A stretch of DNA of 64,000 bases from Glandiceps talaboti (taxonomy: Eukaryota; Hemichordata; Enteropneusta; Spengelidae), in NCBI RefSeq assembly GCF_964340395.1, contig NC_135563.1, forward strand, positions 5,009,422-5,073,421, given 5' to 3'. Made by a program: the position numbers and the translations under genes. Of this stretch, positions 40,279-52,490 are shown in pieces (the first letter of the stretch is position 1; each line of letters opens with the position of its first letter). The notes under the pieces were generated by a model. The model worked only from the letters and a program-made list of their open reading frames with translations, was not told the origin of the DNA and searched no databases.

Positions 40279-40382
40279 TTTCGTTGTATCATCGTGCGTG
40301 CAGTTTCCGTAACGTGACACTCGTCTAACGACGTCGAATCGTGTTACGTTACGGAAACTGCACTCGCGATATGACGAACAAA
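40279..40382. mobile_element. Hairpin element with GC-richer arms
   Basis: The arms (tgcagtttccgtaacgt and acgttacggaaactgca with further flanking matches) pair over about 40 bp around an 18-20-bp loop with a few mismatches. The arms are GC-richer than the surroundings. A (TA)n tract starts 40 bp downstream. Confidence 0.7.
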
Positions 40383-40413
40383 GAGTTAATAACCTCACAT
40401 ATATATAGTTAAT

Positions 40414-41863
<1,450 letters not shown>

Positions 41864-42020
41864 TAATCGCCCGGTATTTCTCATTCGTGCTTCATCATCT
41901 CGGACTCATGCTTCCCCTACGTCTGTAACCCTTCTCTATCGGCTCGGAAGGATTCGGCCGACATGAGGGGAATCATTCGTCCTCGATGACGTAGCACTCA
42001 TTCGGAATACCGGGAGATTA
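41864..42020. mobile_element. 157-bp hairpin element
   Basis: The left arm starts taatcgcccggtatttctca and the right arm ends ttcggaataccgggagatta. The arms of about 55 bp pair imperfectly. The element is clearly more GC-rich than its neighbourhood and is flanked by TA-rich sequence (ataaata and tatata), as expected for TA-targeting MITEs. Confidence 0.75.
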
Positions 42021-42054
42021 TATATAAAAATATCGTTGAAGTTTACATTAAACA

Positions 42055-42560
42055 GACACAAGCCACAAGTGGCACACACGAGCTGTGGTATAAACTTTTT
42101 ACACAAGTGAAAATTTCTACATGAACCCTTATGGAGAGGGGGGCTTTATTTAACTATTCTAGCATACAGTTAGTGTTGATGCATGCCTTCTAAGATATTA
42201 CAATTGTCTTCTAGCATTGTTAGCACAATTGATTACATGTATGGCTACATATTAAAGTAGGCTCTCGCAGAAGTCTATTTTAGTGAAGATTGTGTTATCA
42301 TCACTTAAAGCTGTCAACTCAAAACCTGACATTAGGGGATTCTAATCAATAAATCGATGATGAGGGGGGGAAATGCTTACCATACATAAAATCAGTTGTT
42401 CTAACAATGCAAGAAGACATTTGGAATATCGTAGGAGACATGTATCTACACTATGCTAGAATAGTTAAATAACCCCCTCCCCCCTAAGGGTCAAAGTAGA
42501 AATTGTCACTTGCGTAAAAGGTTTATACCACAGCTTGTGTGTCATACTGGTGGCTTGTGC
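42055..42560. mobile_element. Large foldback element, arms about 170 bp
   Basis: The left arm 42,055-42,232 and right arm 42,391-42,560 are imperfect reverse complements sharing agctgtggtataaac, tttaactattctagcat, tgtctt-t-gcattgtta and aca-aagcca. The spacer is about 160 bp. A partial relative lies near 20,728. Non-coding. Confidence 0.8.
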
Positions 42561-43230
42561 ATATTTCATGGTTATACTTCCATGTTTATATATTTAACGA
42601 TATTTAAATATTTAACCAATTCAAGCTTCTTGGACAATTTAAGCCCATTGTGGTGCAAAACTAGTCGGAGATTCAAGTTGTTTTGTACTCATTTACTCCT
42701 ACAGCGTACTTTAATGTTAAGTGTAACCTAATACAGGTCTATTATAGGTAATGTGTCTCAGTATACACCTGGCTAGCCACTTCCCCCTCCCGATAAGAGA
42801 GTTGGTTCAAAATCAATGATAGGAATCAACCTGTTTTCACAGGAAGGAGGTCAGATGCCCCGGGTTCAGAGTCTTTTCGCTGGCCCTCGATATCAGTTTG
42901 CGATTATACTATTACTCGTGTTGCGCCGGACCGGAGTTTAGATAAAACGTAGGGAAAAAGGCGCGAGCGACTGTCGACAGTCTAGTTAGCATCTAATAAT
43001 ATAATGTTAAGCCAGGGCAATGTTTCAGTTCTGGGTTATCGCACTAGTATTATCGTAATAAGGTTTACAAGAGGGGTCATTCTTTTGTTATGGACTAAGT
43101 TTTTTCTGTAGCTATGCCGAACAGTCGATTCTTGCACCTAGATTTGAATCCTACTGAATTATTATGTGGTGATATAGTAGTTCCATCCTTTCACTTTGAC
43201 TGTGGTTCAACAGTTAAAATTATTTCCTTT
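42561..43230. other. Non-coding stretch, nothing recognised
   Basis: No motif-bearing ORF or repeat. Confidence 0.5.
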
Positions 43231-43545
43231 TGTCAGATAGAGTGTAATGGTATTTGCCCATATTGTCATGGTCTTTTGATAGAGTGTCTTGGTCTTTTGA
43301 CTGATTGTCATGGATTTTCACTGTATTGTTAGGTCCCTTTGTAACAGAGTATCTTGGTAGCTTGATAAATTGTCATGGTCTTTTGGTAATGTGTTGTGGT
43401 CTTTTGACAGATTGGCATGGACTTTCTCTATATTGTTAGATCCCTTGGTAATAGAGTACCGTGGTATTTGATAGATTTTCATGGCATTTTCACTAAGTGA
43501 GTCGTAGTCTTTTGATAGATTGTCATGGTCTTTCAATGTAACACT
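43230..43545. repeat. Minisatellite with gtcatggtcttttgatagat-like unit
   Basis: Degenerate units of about 22-45 bp containing ttgtcatgg and cttttga recur across 300 bp. The minus-strand ORF repeats (Lys)-Asp-His-Asp-Asn-Leu-Ser-like phrases only because of the DNA repeat. Confidence 0.75.
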
Positions 43546-44430
43546 AGTATGTCATTTGACTTTGATTTGTAAACTAAATAAGGATGGAGAGTTGAGCGAC
43601 CTGTATCGCTTGCTCACATCTACATTGAGTCGTTTTCATTTACATATTTAAAATAAAAAGCTTTCATTTGCTAAGCTGAAGCAATTAACTAATTGCACTT
43701 GACAGATTTAGGGTACGCTCTTGACTTGGTTTTAATAATGTTGGTGTTCACCAAAACTGGGTATCCACCAATACTTGAATCGGTTAGGAATCTATGTTTT
43801 GAGAATAACATTAACCCATTAACAACATTGGCTCATTTATAAATCTCTTCCCTATCATAATTACCTATCTGTACACAATTATTGTTGTTTTCCTGTTACC
43901 TTATAAAACTAACATTTTCATTTGAAATTATAATGGTTTTCTAACAGTGGTGAGATTTTCTCTTATTTCCATTAACAAATAATGTTTGGTCTCAGTGTTC
44001 TGCCGCTGGGAATGAAAGGATGAAAGGACCAACACGTACAGGGAATCCTATCATGTTCTAACGTGTACTTTGCCTTTTTAGCAGGAATTAAGTGTGTACT
44101 GATAATAACCCCAATTTGACATAAACCATGAACTTCAGGCGCTTGTACCTTGGCTTTGGTGGTTTTGCACTTAGACGGTACAATATATGTGGTCTTTTAA
44201 TAGTTAACACCGTGACCACTTAAAAAAGTAGAATAAGCACGAAGACTCTGAATTAAATTTTTTAAAAAAGAAGCAAACAGACATTTTAGTCAAAGTTCGT
44301 GAGTTTCTCATTCGAATTGACATCGAGACGCTGAGCACTAATTACCACAAGAATTGAAAATATGCTCGCGCCACTGCAATATCAAAATGGCACATATTCC
44401 TAAGGGTAATGGCTAGAACTAGTAGGTTTT
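43546..44430. other. Non-coding stretch, nothing recognised
   Basis: AT-rich sequence with no supportable feature. Confidence 0.5.
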
Positions 44431-44449
44431 GGTAAATATTGCATGAATA

Positions 44450-44542
44450 AATGAGCTATTTACATAATTAGTAAATGAGCTACTTACATAATTAATAAAT
44501 GAGATATCTACATAATAAATGAGATATTTACATAATTAATGG
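44450..44542. repeat. Short minisatellite, about 24-30 bp unit
   Basis: Units of the form aaatgagctatttacataattaa recur four times with small changes. Confidence 0.75.
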
Positions 44543-46048
44543 TTTCCGTTCATTGGGTTATATCTTAAGAATACACGCTCTAAATGCAATATGATCTGGT
44601 ACATACATTGATGAAAACAAAGTGCATGTGTCATTTTAAAGTTTGATAATATAGCTTGTAGTTGTAATACTCATTTGTATAATTATAGATCATAATCGTC
44701 ACTCAACCAACTTTATCTATATTCACTGAAAATTATTTAAATACCTAAATGAAGACATTGTAGACGTTATTCAGTCGATTGTATCAATAAGTTGGTTCAA
44801 TAGTATTGCTTTGTTTATTTGTGTTTTATATAATGTTTGTCATTTTTTGTATATTTCAAAGCAGACATTTTCCGTGGGAGTAATATAATATAACAAGGTG
44901 TACGTTAAGTTAAAATAGTGATTTCTTTGGGTCACTGATTTTTGGGTGCGGACTCAAAAATCAAGTTAGAAAAAGGGAGAAAAAACTTGATAGTTGCACA
45001 TTTAATGTACAACTGAATTACAATCGAAAACATATTACAAGATACAGCATGTCCTCTAGCTCTATAAAAGTGACATTCCTAAATTTCAGCAACCGATACG
45101 AAAAATTCTTACTGACACTGTTTAGCATCCATCACCTTTCAATATCCATTGCCTGGCTTTGCAAACAGCTTTTTACAGTTTTTTCTTTTAAAGATTTTCT
45201 ATGTGAGAGCTATCATTATCGTTCTCACCTGTACCAGATTGCTGTCAAATGATTTACAGTGTAACAACTTTCTGTATTGAATAGTCTAGACATTACAAAC
45301 AATAGTACCCTCATAGCAATGAATTATTTACATTTAGCAATCTTTGACAATGTTACTATTAGTGCGATTTGTTTTTTCACTGACAGTGAAATATGGCAAT
45401 ATTACAGCCCACTGTTTCATGTTAGTAACGCGATCACTGGCTCTGTTTGATACATTTTTCTCTGAATGAAATAAACCATGTAAACATACTACAACTAGAC
45501 GCAGATACACGGGTACCAATGCCTTGATTCCTGCATGGTGGCATGTTAGTTAGTTTCATTTAGACAAAATGTAGCAAGAAACTGTCTTTATTCGATCTTG
45601 TTATTTTGCAGTGCAGCACGTGTAGTTTCTTATTGGTTGTATCACACAGAGCCACCGAACACTAACATGAAAAAGGCTGTAGAAAAATTACGATAAGCCA
45701 AACGATTACATCATAGATAGTATTGTTAATGAAATTCTATCGAGCCGTAATGCACTGCTGTAAATGAAATGGTGTCATATATTATTAGTAAATTAATATA
45801 GTTGTCAAATTTTCATATGATATCACAATTTACATTGTACAGCATGAACGAACTCGTTGGACAAAAAAAGCGCACACATACATCTGGTGTCACGTAACTG
45901 AACAATCACACAAGATGTAAATGTATGCTACTACGTTGACAAAACTCGTAAGTGCTTTCAAAGAGGGAGTCAGACCCCCACAAGGTGCTTAAAATTCAAG
46001 AGTTGAAAGTCTACATGAGTCAAAACCGTGGTAATAGGTTAATGTGCA
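44543..46048. other. Non-coding stretch, small inverted repeat at 44,938-44,965
   Basis: tgatttttg and caaaaatca form a short hairpin, related in reverse complement to 12,152-12,173. The ORFs are below 70 codons and unrecognised. Confidence 0.5.
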
Positions 46049-46100
46049 TGTATGTATGTATGTATGTATGTATGTATGTATGTATGTATGTATGTATGTG
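46049..46100. repeat. (GTAT)n microsatellite
   Basis: Thirteen tetranucleotide units. Confidence 0.95.
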
Positions 46101-46197
46101 TGCTTTCCAGCCTGCACGCACGCACATACGGATTTGGTTTTTGGATTCCTTAAAAACATTCATATGTGTTTATACGGTGATTAGGCCGAATAAGCGA

Positions 46198-46499
46198 AAT
46201 CGTGTGGTTCCGTTTACGCTCAATTTTAGAATAGGTGGGTGGAGGTAGATTTTTTTAACTATTTGTTTCATGTGTGAGTGTCTAGATCTAGTTCAGGGTT
46301 TCCATTGTTTTCCAAGTGGTCTCTGTGTTGTTTATTTCTTCATCTTTTTAAGTTGATATCAGTTTCCGCATCCACTCTTTCTCGTGAGACTTCACACAAG
46401 TTTTGCGATTTTATTATTTTTTTCTCGAATACGTAAAACAATAGATTAGGGTCGGCAGTTAAAAGCTAGATGGAGTCGGGTAACCAGAACAAAACAATT
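46198..46499 (+). mobile_element. Family C MITE, complete copy
   Basis: About 302 bp with terminal inverted repeats (cgtgtggttccgtttacgc on the left, gggtaaccagaacaaaacaa on the right). The interior matches the copies at 61,549 and 30,572: caattttagaataggtggg, gtgagtgtctag, tttttaagttgatatcagtt and cgattttattatttttttct. No coding capacity. Confidence 0.85.
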
Positions 46500-48606
46500 A
46501 TTTTTTAGGCCGTATGAAAAATAAGGTTTCCATCTTTTTAATAAAATTAACATCCCTGAGGCTTATGTCGCCTGGTGTTGGGTGTACTAGAGACCAATTC
46601 AAGTTGTCTAACTTGTATTCTAAGTCATTGTCATTCCGGTAACGTTGTACGCACCGCGAAAATGAAATGAAAATATTAAATTGTTTAGTAATTACAAAAA
46701 TAAAGTAAAACTCTTAAATTGTTTTACATTGAACAATTATATTCGAACCCTAAACGCATTCTGACTCATTTATCAAGAATAATTATGATGATTTATCGTG
46801 CAGAGTTTTATGAATAAAAGTCAAATGAACATGAAAAATAATAATAAAATAACCTATTTTAGAATCGAATATGGCCGCCGAATACAGTACTGCGTTATCT
46901 TTACAGGAAAAATTCATACAAAATTCAACTTTCATTGAAAACAAGGTGGCGAATCCCAAAATATCTGCTAATATTTCTAACTACCAGTATCAATCTTACA
47001 TTTGTGAATGTTTTGGGAGATCGAATCGATTTAAAGGAAATTAGTCCCTGAGGCATATTCCACTACCTTATGGTAGAGTTAATAGGCCCTTTAAGTGTTG
47101 GTGACTGTATCCTAGGCAACTAAATATCAATCAAGTAAGTTGATGTGATGTAAAGGGTTTCACTTGTTACCGGGTACCCTCACCGGAAATGACCACTATC
47201 GTACGCATGAAGATTTGTTATTTGTTGTCAACCATGATGCATTGCCTTATTTTACAATCATGCACTATGCAAAGTCTTAGCAATCCCAGGTTCCGACTAT
47301 AACGCTGACTTAAGCTCATTTGTTTTCGCCAGAATTCACATGGGCGAATTGTGTAACAAGTTTTCGCAATGTTTTGTCAGCGTGTCCCATGTTACTGACT
47401 CGGTTTCCGTAGCGTGGGACCCTGGGGCTATAAAGGGTATGTACACAACTGATACGCTCCAAATAATCACTTAAAGTGGTCAACTAAATCCTTGCACTGT
47501 TTCCTCTCTGTTTCATCTAATTCTAGGAAGTCAAGTATATCATAACAGGTATTTTGTTGCTAAGATGTAGACACTTGTTATACATTGTAATGTTACATGT
47601 TTATTCGAGAAAGAGACTTTTGAAATCGATAAGTTTTGCTGAATAATCCAGCCTGCAATTGATTTTTTTAGATAAACACAGCTCTCCATCAATTTCTTTT
47701 TTCATCAAAGACATAGAAATTAGAATCCTTGCACTGAAACAAAGCTAGGCACCGTATGACATTTGTCATAATATTAATGATAAATAACTGCAACGTGCAC
47801 TAACGCTGGAATGGGGTAGGCTTTTTACTGACAAAACACGCCTTGGTATGAAATGTATAAAATAGGGAGTACGTAGCCAAGTTACTACCGTTATATTCTC
47901 CAAGACTGAACAGAAATAGTTTGTGAACTTCTTCAGAAAAAGAATTGGCTCACAAAGAATATTTAAACATCCTTACCTTGTATATTAAAACACGATAAGC
48001 CGCGAGGATTTGCAGGTGAATGTGGCTGTGATTTTGAAATAACCTGGTTTTGACATGCGCATTATCTATTTTGATGACGTGGACAGTGAGGGTGTTTGCA
48101 TTTAAATGAATCAGTCATTAAGTCACTTATCTGTAAAGCAGACTGAGTATATTGTTGTACAATGTCCAAAAAACACAACAAACTGAATGTAAAAGAAATG
48201 TGTGAATCTGTTATCACTGTCAATAATTTATTCAATTACGCTTTTTTGTTCACTGTGCTATTGTCATCTCAAAAGATTGGATGTGCTTTGTATCAATTTC
48301 CATAAATAATGAAAACCTTCCTTAAGGGCCATGGTTTCAAGTGTAAGATTTCACATTATTGTTACTTTTCAGTGACGCCGTAAACACTATCAAGAACTAT
48401 TGTGTTTGTTCTGGACAAAACATTTTCCATGGCTCTGCCTAACAACTATTTTTCATGCTTACATTTTAATGCTAATTCGAACTAAGCCTTTGCGCAACTC
48501 CAATGCCATCTCAAAAGCTAATTAGAATATGTGTATTTTATACATAGACCGTCTTATTCCAGGGTGAGTCATCAAAGTACAATAATATGAAATCTATACC
48601 TTTCAT
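46500..48606. other. Non-coding stretch, nothing recognised
   Basis: About 2.1 kb, AT-rich, without ORFs above background. Confidence 0.5.
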
Positions 48607-48640
48607 ATTACTATACTTCTGACGTCAGAAGTATAGTAAT
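48607..48640. repeat. 34-bp perfect palindrome centred on TGACGTCA
   Basis: The 17-bp arms are exact reverse complements with no spacer, and the centre is the full cAMP-response-element octamer TGACGTCA. It may be a regulatory site or the remains of a palindromic insertion. No gene lies close by. Confidence 0.75.
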
Positions 48641-50198
48641 GTGATCGAAACTAAGTTGCATTCTTTGTAAACATAGTTTGTATCAAGCACTATGACTGTG
48701 GCGGTCATAAAAAACGCGTGTGAAAATATGGTTTCATGTTCAATTCAGAGATTGCCGAACATCATCATCATCATCATCAGAGAGGTGTTAACAATGAAAA
48801 AAATGCTCGTTTGGACACATCGCCTTTCGTACAGCCACTAACGTATACACAATCACGGTAGTTTCCAATAAGCATTTTTCCACTCATACCATGTAACTTA
48901 GGTTCTATTCGGTAGATCTGCTTGTTTCTGTTGCCAAAGCACAAACTCTATTTTAATCACGACGCTGTCGGGGACGATGTTGCCTCTGTAGTACCTTGAA
49001 TTGGTGGCTGAAAAGGTTTGAGAGGTTTTCATTCGTCACTTAGTAAAAGGAAATGGAAGCCAGTACTTGCAAGATATTGAAATTTGGTGTCAAGATAATA
49101 TATCATGTAAATAATGAATGAATTACTAAAATGCAGTACATTTTCTTAAAAGAATAACAATACCAATATCTGCCGTTCTCCATCGATTATAATCCAAAGG
49201 AGCTCCGCTTCATTGATTGTTGTGCGTTTCAACCAAGCTTTTAATTGACAAGGACGTGGGAATTTGCCCAACTGATATTATTGTATACATTGTTTCTCCA
49301 TTACTGATTTTCCAAAGTTGTATACTCAACATTGTTGTGAACTTTCACAAAAGCTTTTAGATGTTTGATTCATGGTACGCATGTTCTGGCAAACAATAAG
49401 ACTGTGTTTTTGCTTACGACGTTAGTGCTTATAGGAAAGTCCAGTCAGACTTGAAGGACTATTGCTGTAAAACGCTATTTCCGCTAGCCTACCTGCCATT
49501 TTGAATTTTCGCTTGTCCTTTCAAACCTATAGAGCCGGTTGTACGTAAAGTGCAGTATTTACATGGGGGAGGGCCAGAGGAATCGGGGGGGGGGGGGGTG
49601 GGTCACAGTTTACAAACCTGTTCTTGGGGGAGGGTCATATTTTGCATTACAATATTTGGAGGAGAGTCACATTTTACAATCCGTAGTTTTGTGACCAATG
49701 TTAGATTCAAGTATTGTCAATTTGTTTTGTGTGTTTTGAGATGTAAAAGTGAGATAAGCACTCAACATTTATTTCTACTATTTCTATATACCCAATTATG
49801 ATTTAAATATGTCTGATTGTGTAAAACCCATTGATTGTTGAAATGTCACTCCTTTTTGCTATGAACAAGCCTACAATAGCGTTTTTGTTAGAAAACACAT
49901 ACATATAATTGTCATGGTCCAACACCTCGCATTTGTTGATTATTTCATCTTCATGTTCAATTCATGTGTTTACGTAAGTACAGACCTCGGATTATATTTA
50001 AAGTATATCACAGAATCAAGGATATTGAAGTGAACGGCCTTCTGTCAGCTCTGAACGACATAGCATGTGCAATAATTGTTGCTACTTACGGGGCTTTGAA
50101 ATGATGGCTTGATTTTTGTTGAATATTTAATAACTTAGTCATAAATGAATAAGTGGTTTCATGTCTTTCTTTTCTCAATGGGCATTTACATACGTATT
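48641..50198. other. Non-coding stretch with a (CAT)n and a G-run
   Basis: Short (CAT)n near 48,761-48,779 and a G-run near 49,586-49,597. No gene is recognised. Confidence 0.5.
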
Positions 50199-50268
50199 TA
50201 CGTACGTACGTACGTACGTACGTACGTACATACATACATACATACATACATACATACATACATACATA
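50199..50268. repeat. (ACGT)n then (CATA)n microsatellite
   Basis: A block of ACGT units switches directly to CATA units. The ACGT block is self-complementary. Confidence 0.95.
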
Positions 50269-51378
50269 ACCTAACTACCTATGCACTCTGTATAACCTAT
50301 CTACCTATACATAAGATATAAATTAAAATACACATGATACACGAGCGTAAATCCAATTGACTCAGATATCATGCGACCACAATTCTATTTTAAATTATAT
50401 TTCCAGCCTTGAGTGCTTTCTCTTACTTAGGTTACATTGAAGACGGCAAACACTACCAAGTCCTACACAAATTGTGGATGATTTCCGGAATATCCGCGTA
50501 GGTGTTATTAGTAGTAAAGGAGACTTAGACCACGTTCGCCTTTACACTGCCATTAAATCAATTTGAAAAGAGGATGTCGAATGCTTTATTTGCCCTGTGA
50601 GATATATGATGAACTAATACATGTACATGTTTTTATATACCATAAGATGTAACATATAAAAGACAAGTGTGAGAGAAAAGATTAAAAAGTCATTTCAATG
50701 TGCTGTACGGTGAAATAATACAAGAACAACTCACTAAAGGTACCAAAATATTGCATCGTAACAATGTATTGTACTATTGTGCTAAGGAACTATGGGTTTC
50801 TTAATTGCATAATTTCAGAATTAAAATAAATCAATGTCTAATTAAGTTGTATTGTTATCTTTCACCGTCAGCCAGGCAGACATAGAGGGACAATCAAACA
50901 TCAAAATATGCGTAAACAACCAAATTGGAAGTGTGGACGCATAATATATCTTGGAGAAATAGGAAACACCCTCAGGCGCAACCATATGTTAATGCTAAGG
51001 AATAAAAACAAAAAGATCCGATACCAAATCACTTCAACTCAGCCAACCACCCACTCGACTTAAAAAAAGGCATAAAAAGGTACATAAGAATAATACAGTG
51101 TAACACGCGAAAGCTTAAAAACAAACTCAACACATAACAACTCTGAATGCCTGCCGTCAACATAAAAGCTGTTTAGGAGTTCCATGTCAACTTATTTAGT
51201 TTTGCTCTTTCTCTTTTTGTTACGAGTGAAATTCTAGGAACACGAACCACTAAGGAAGACACGTGCTTATATTACTATGGATTGGGCATACTGGTAAAGC
51301 TCAGCAAAGCCTGGGCGAAACATCTTGGCCAGAAACACTTTACCATTTATTGTATATGTTCAAATGAACCTGCTAAAT
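50269..51378. other. Non-coding stretch, nothing recognised
   Basis: No supportable gene. Confidence 0.5.
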
Positions 51379-51389
51379 AGAGAGAGACT

Positions 51390-51477
<88 letters not shown>

Positions 51478-51489
51478 GAGAGATTAATA

Positions 51490-51567
<78 letters not shown>
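51379..51567. repeat. (GA)n followed by (TA)n
   Basis: About 51 GA units with two interruptions, a short link, then about 37 TA units. Confidence 0.95.
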
Positions 51568-51571
<4 letters not shown>

Positions 51572-51780
51572 AGGGTAGAAGAAAATCAAGTCGGGTTTTT
51601 CGTCTCTACAAGCCTGTTTCGTGAGTAAATCACTCGTCAGGAGATGTTGATGTACTGAATATACCTCGTATAATCGTGTGGTGTAAGGCGGGATTTACCT
51701 AGGGTGTTGAGTGGTGCTTTTGTTAGTACAAAAGGTGTCAATTATGTGTGCGATGGGTCAGGTGTTACACAACATATATA
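51568..51780 (-). mobile_element. Probable PLE terminal-repeat fragment
   Basis: The hammerhead at 51,603-51,644 is embedded in non-coding sequence bounded by (TA)n on both sides. By analogy with known PLE terminal repeats this is probably a solo terminus; no RT or GIY-YIG coding sequence is attached. Confidence 0.55.
51603..51644 (-). ncRNA. Hammerhead ribozyme, PLE-type
   Basis: On the minus strand: stem I TCTC (51,641-51,644) pairs with GAGA (51,603-51,606). The core is CTGACGA (51,634-51,640), which fits CTGANGA. Stem II is GTGA/TCAC. GAAA is at 51,617-51,620. Stem III lies within 51,608-51,617 (ACA/TGT plus a G-U pair). The cleavage base is the A opposite 51,607. The stem III/stem I sequence (GAAACAG...TGTA) closely resembles the ribozyme at 18,319, so both belong to one family. 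It directly follows a (TA)n tract. Confidence 0.8.
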
Positions 51781-51846
51781 TATATAATTATATATAGTTA
51801 TATATATATATATAACTCGGTGAGTATCGATCTGCTAAGACATTTT

Positions 51847-51962
51847 TGGTAGTTCTGGAACTCTTCCTTGGTTGTAACTCGGAGTTTCACGAATAGTTGT
51901 CTGATGATCGCACTATGCGTGAAACTCCGAGTTACAACCAAGAAAGAGTTCCAGAACTACCA
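51847..51962. mobile_element. Foldback PLE terminus, 44-bp arms
   Basis: The arms 51,847-51,890 and 51,919-51,962 are reverse complements with one mismatch and flank a 28-bp spacer holding the hammerhead core. The arms include ggttgtaactcggagtttcac and its complement. (TA)n follows at 51,967-52,021. Confidence 0.85.
51896..51938 (+). ncRNA. Hammerhead ribozyme, PLE-type
   Basis: Stem I GTTGT (51,896-51,900) pairs with ACAAC (51,934-51,938). The core CTGATGA is at 51,901-51,907. Stem II CGCA/TGCG (51,909-51,912 with 51,916-51,919) has a CTA loop. GAAA is at 51,921-51,924. Stem III is ACT/AGT with a CCG loop (51,924-51,932). The cleavage base is U51,933. All invariant core positions are intact. 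Very short stem III hammerheads of this kind are thought to work best as dimers. Confidence 0.85.
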
Positions 51963-51963
51963 C

Positions 51964-51966
<3 letters not shown>

Positions 51967-52021
<55 letters not shown>
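51967..52021. repeat. (TA)n microsatellite
   Basis: About 27 TA units between two hammerhead-bearing palindromes. Confidence 0.95.
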
Positions 52022-52025
<4 letters not shown>

Positions 52026-52117
52026 AATAGTATCAAACTCGTAGAATAGAGTGCTCGATGCTTGGGTAAGCAGGGCGGGAATAATCAAAGTAGGTTGGTT
52101 GGAACTTGAGGTGCTTA

Positions 52118-52160
52118 GTTGTAACTCCGAGTTTCACGCTCAATGCGTTCATCAGACAAC
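52118..52160 (-). ncRNA. Hammerhead ribozyme, left arm of palindrome
   Basis: Exact mirror image of the motif at 52,161-52,203, read on the minus strand, with the same intact core CTGATGA, ACGC/GCGT stem II, GAAA and GTTGT/ACAAC stem I. Confidence 0.85.
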
Positions 52161-52203
52161 GTTGTCTGATGAACGCATTGAGCGTGAAACTCGGAGTTAC
52201 AAC
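52161..52203 (+). ncRNA. Hammerhead ribozyme, right arm of palindrome
   Basis: Stem I GTTGT (52,161-52,165) pairs with ACAAC (52,199-52,203). The core CTGATGA is at 52,166-52,172. Stem II ACGC/GCGT (52,173-52,176 with 52,182-52,185) has an ATTGA loop. GAAA is at 52,186-52,189. Stem III is ACT/AGT with a CGG loop (52,189-52,197). The cleavage base is U52,198. The core is intact. Confidence 0.87.
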
Positions 52204-52235
52204 TAAGCACCTCAAGTTCCAACCAACCTACTTTG

Positions 52236-52237
<2 letters not shown>

Positions 52238-52311
<74 letters not shown>
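52238..52311. repeat. (TA)n microsatellite
   Basis: About 37 TA units joining the palindrome to another terminus fragment. Confidence 0.95.
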
Positions 52312-52314
<3 letters not shown>

Positions 52315-52348
52315 TTGGTAGTACTGGAACTCTTTCTTGGGTGTAACT
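52312..52348 (-). mobile_element. Truncated PLE terminus fragment
   Basis: ttttggtagtactggaactc...gtgtaac matches the left arm at 51,844-51,878 with a few changes, then stops at gtaac and passes into (TA)n. The break falls within two bases of the predicted hammerhead cleavage site of the intact copy. Confidence 0.7.
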
Positions 52349-52488
52349 ATATATATATATATATTAGCGATAAATAATTTGGTGGCGATATTCTTTGGAA
52401 TGTGTGGATGGAGAAATGTTCATTTTAGTCTATCCCTGAAGTTGCCTGGTAACACAGTTTTCAGCACATCTGAACATAGGTGAAGTGT

Positions 52489-52490
<2 letters not shown>

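Larger units (their letters stand above)
52081..52240. mobile_element. Perfect 160-bp palindrome made of two PLE termini head to head
   Basis: Each base from 52,081 to 52,160 is mirrored by its complement from 52,240 to 52,161, with no spacer and no mismatch that I could find. Each arm carries a full hammerhead ribozyme starting at the centre and pointing outward. The identical 45-residue ORF starts on both strands are a consequence of this symmetry and not genes. (TA)n begins at the right edge (52,238). Confidence 0.92.

Noticed and set aside
43318-43536. ORF with repeated KDHDNLS-like phrases, resembling a repeat protein
   Set aside because: The DNA itself is a degenerate minisatellite with units of varying length, not codon-periodic.
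52033-52312. Identical 45-residue protein starts on both strands
   Set aside because: They are a direct result of the perfect DNA palindrome, and the remainder is Ile-Tyr from (TA)n.
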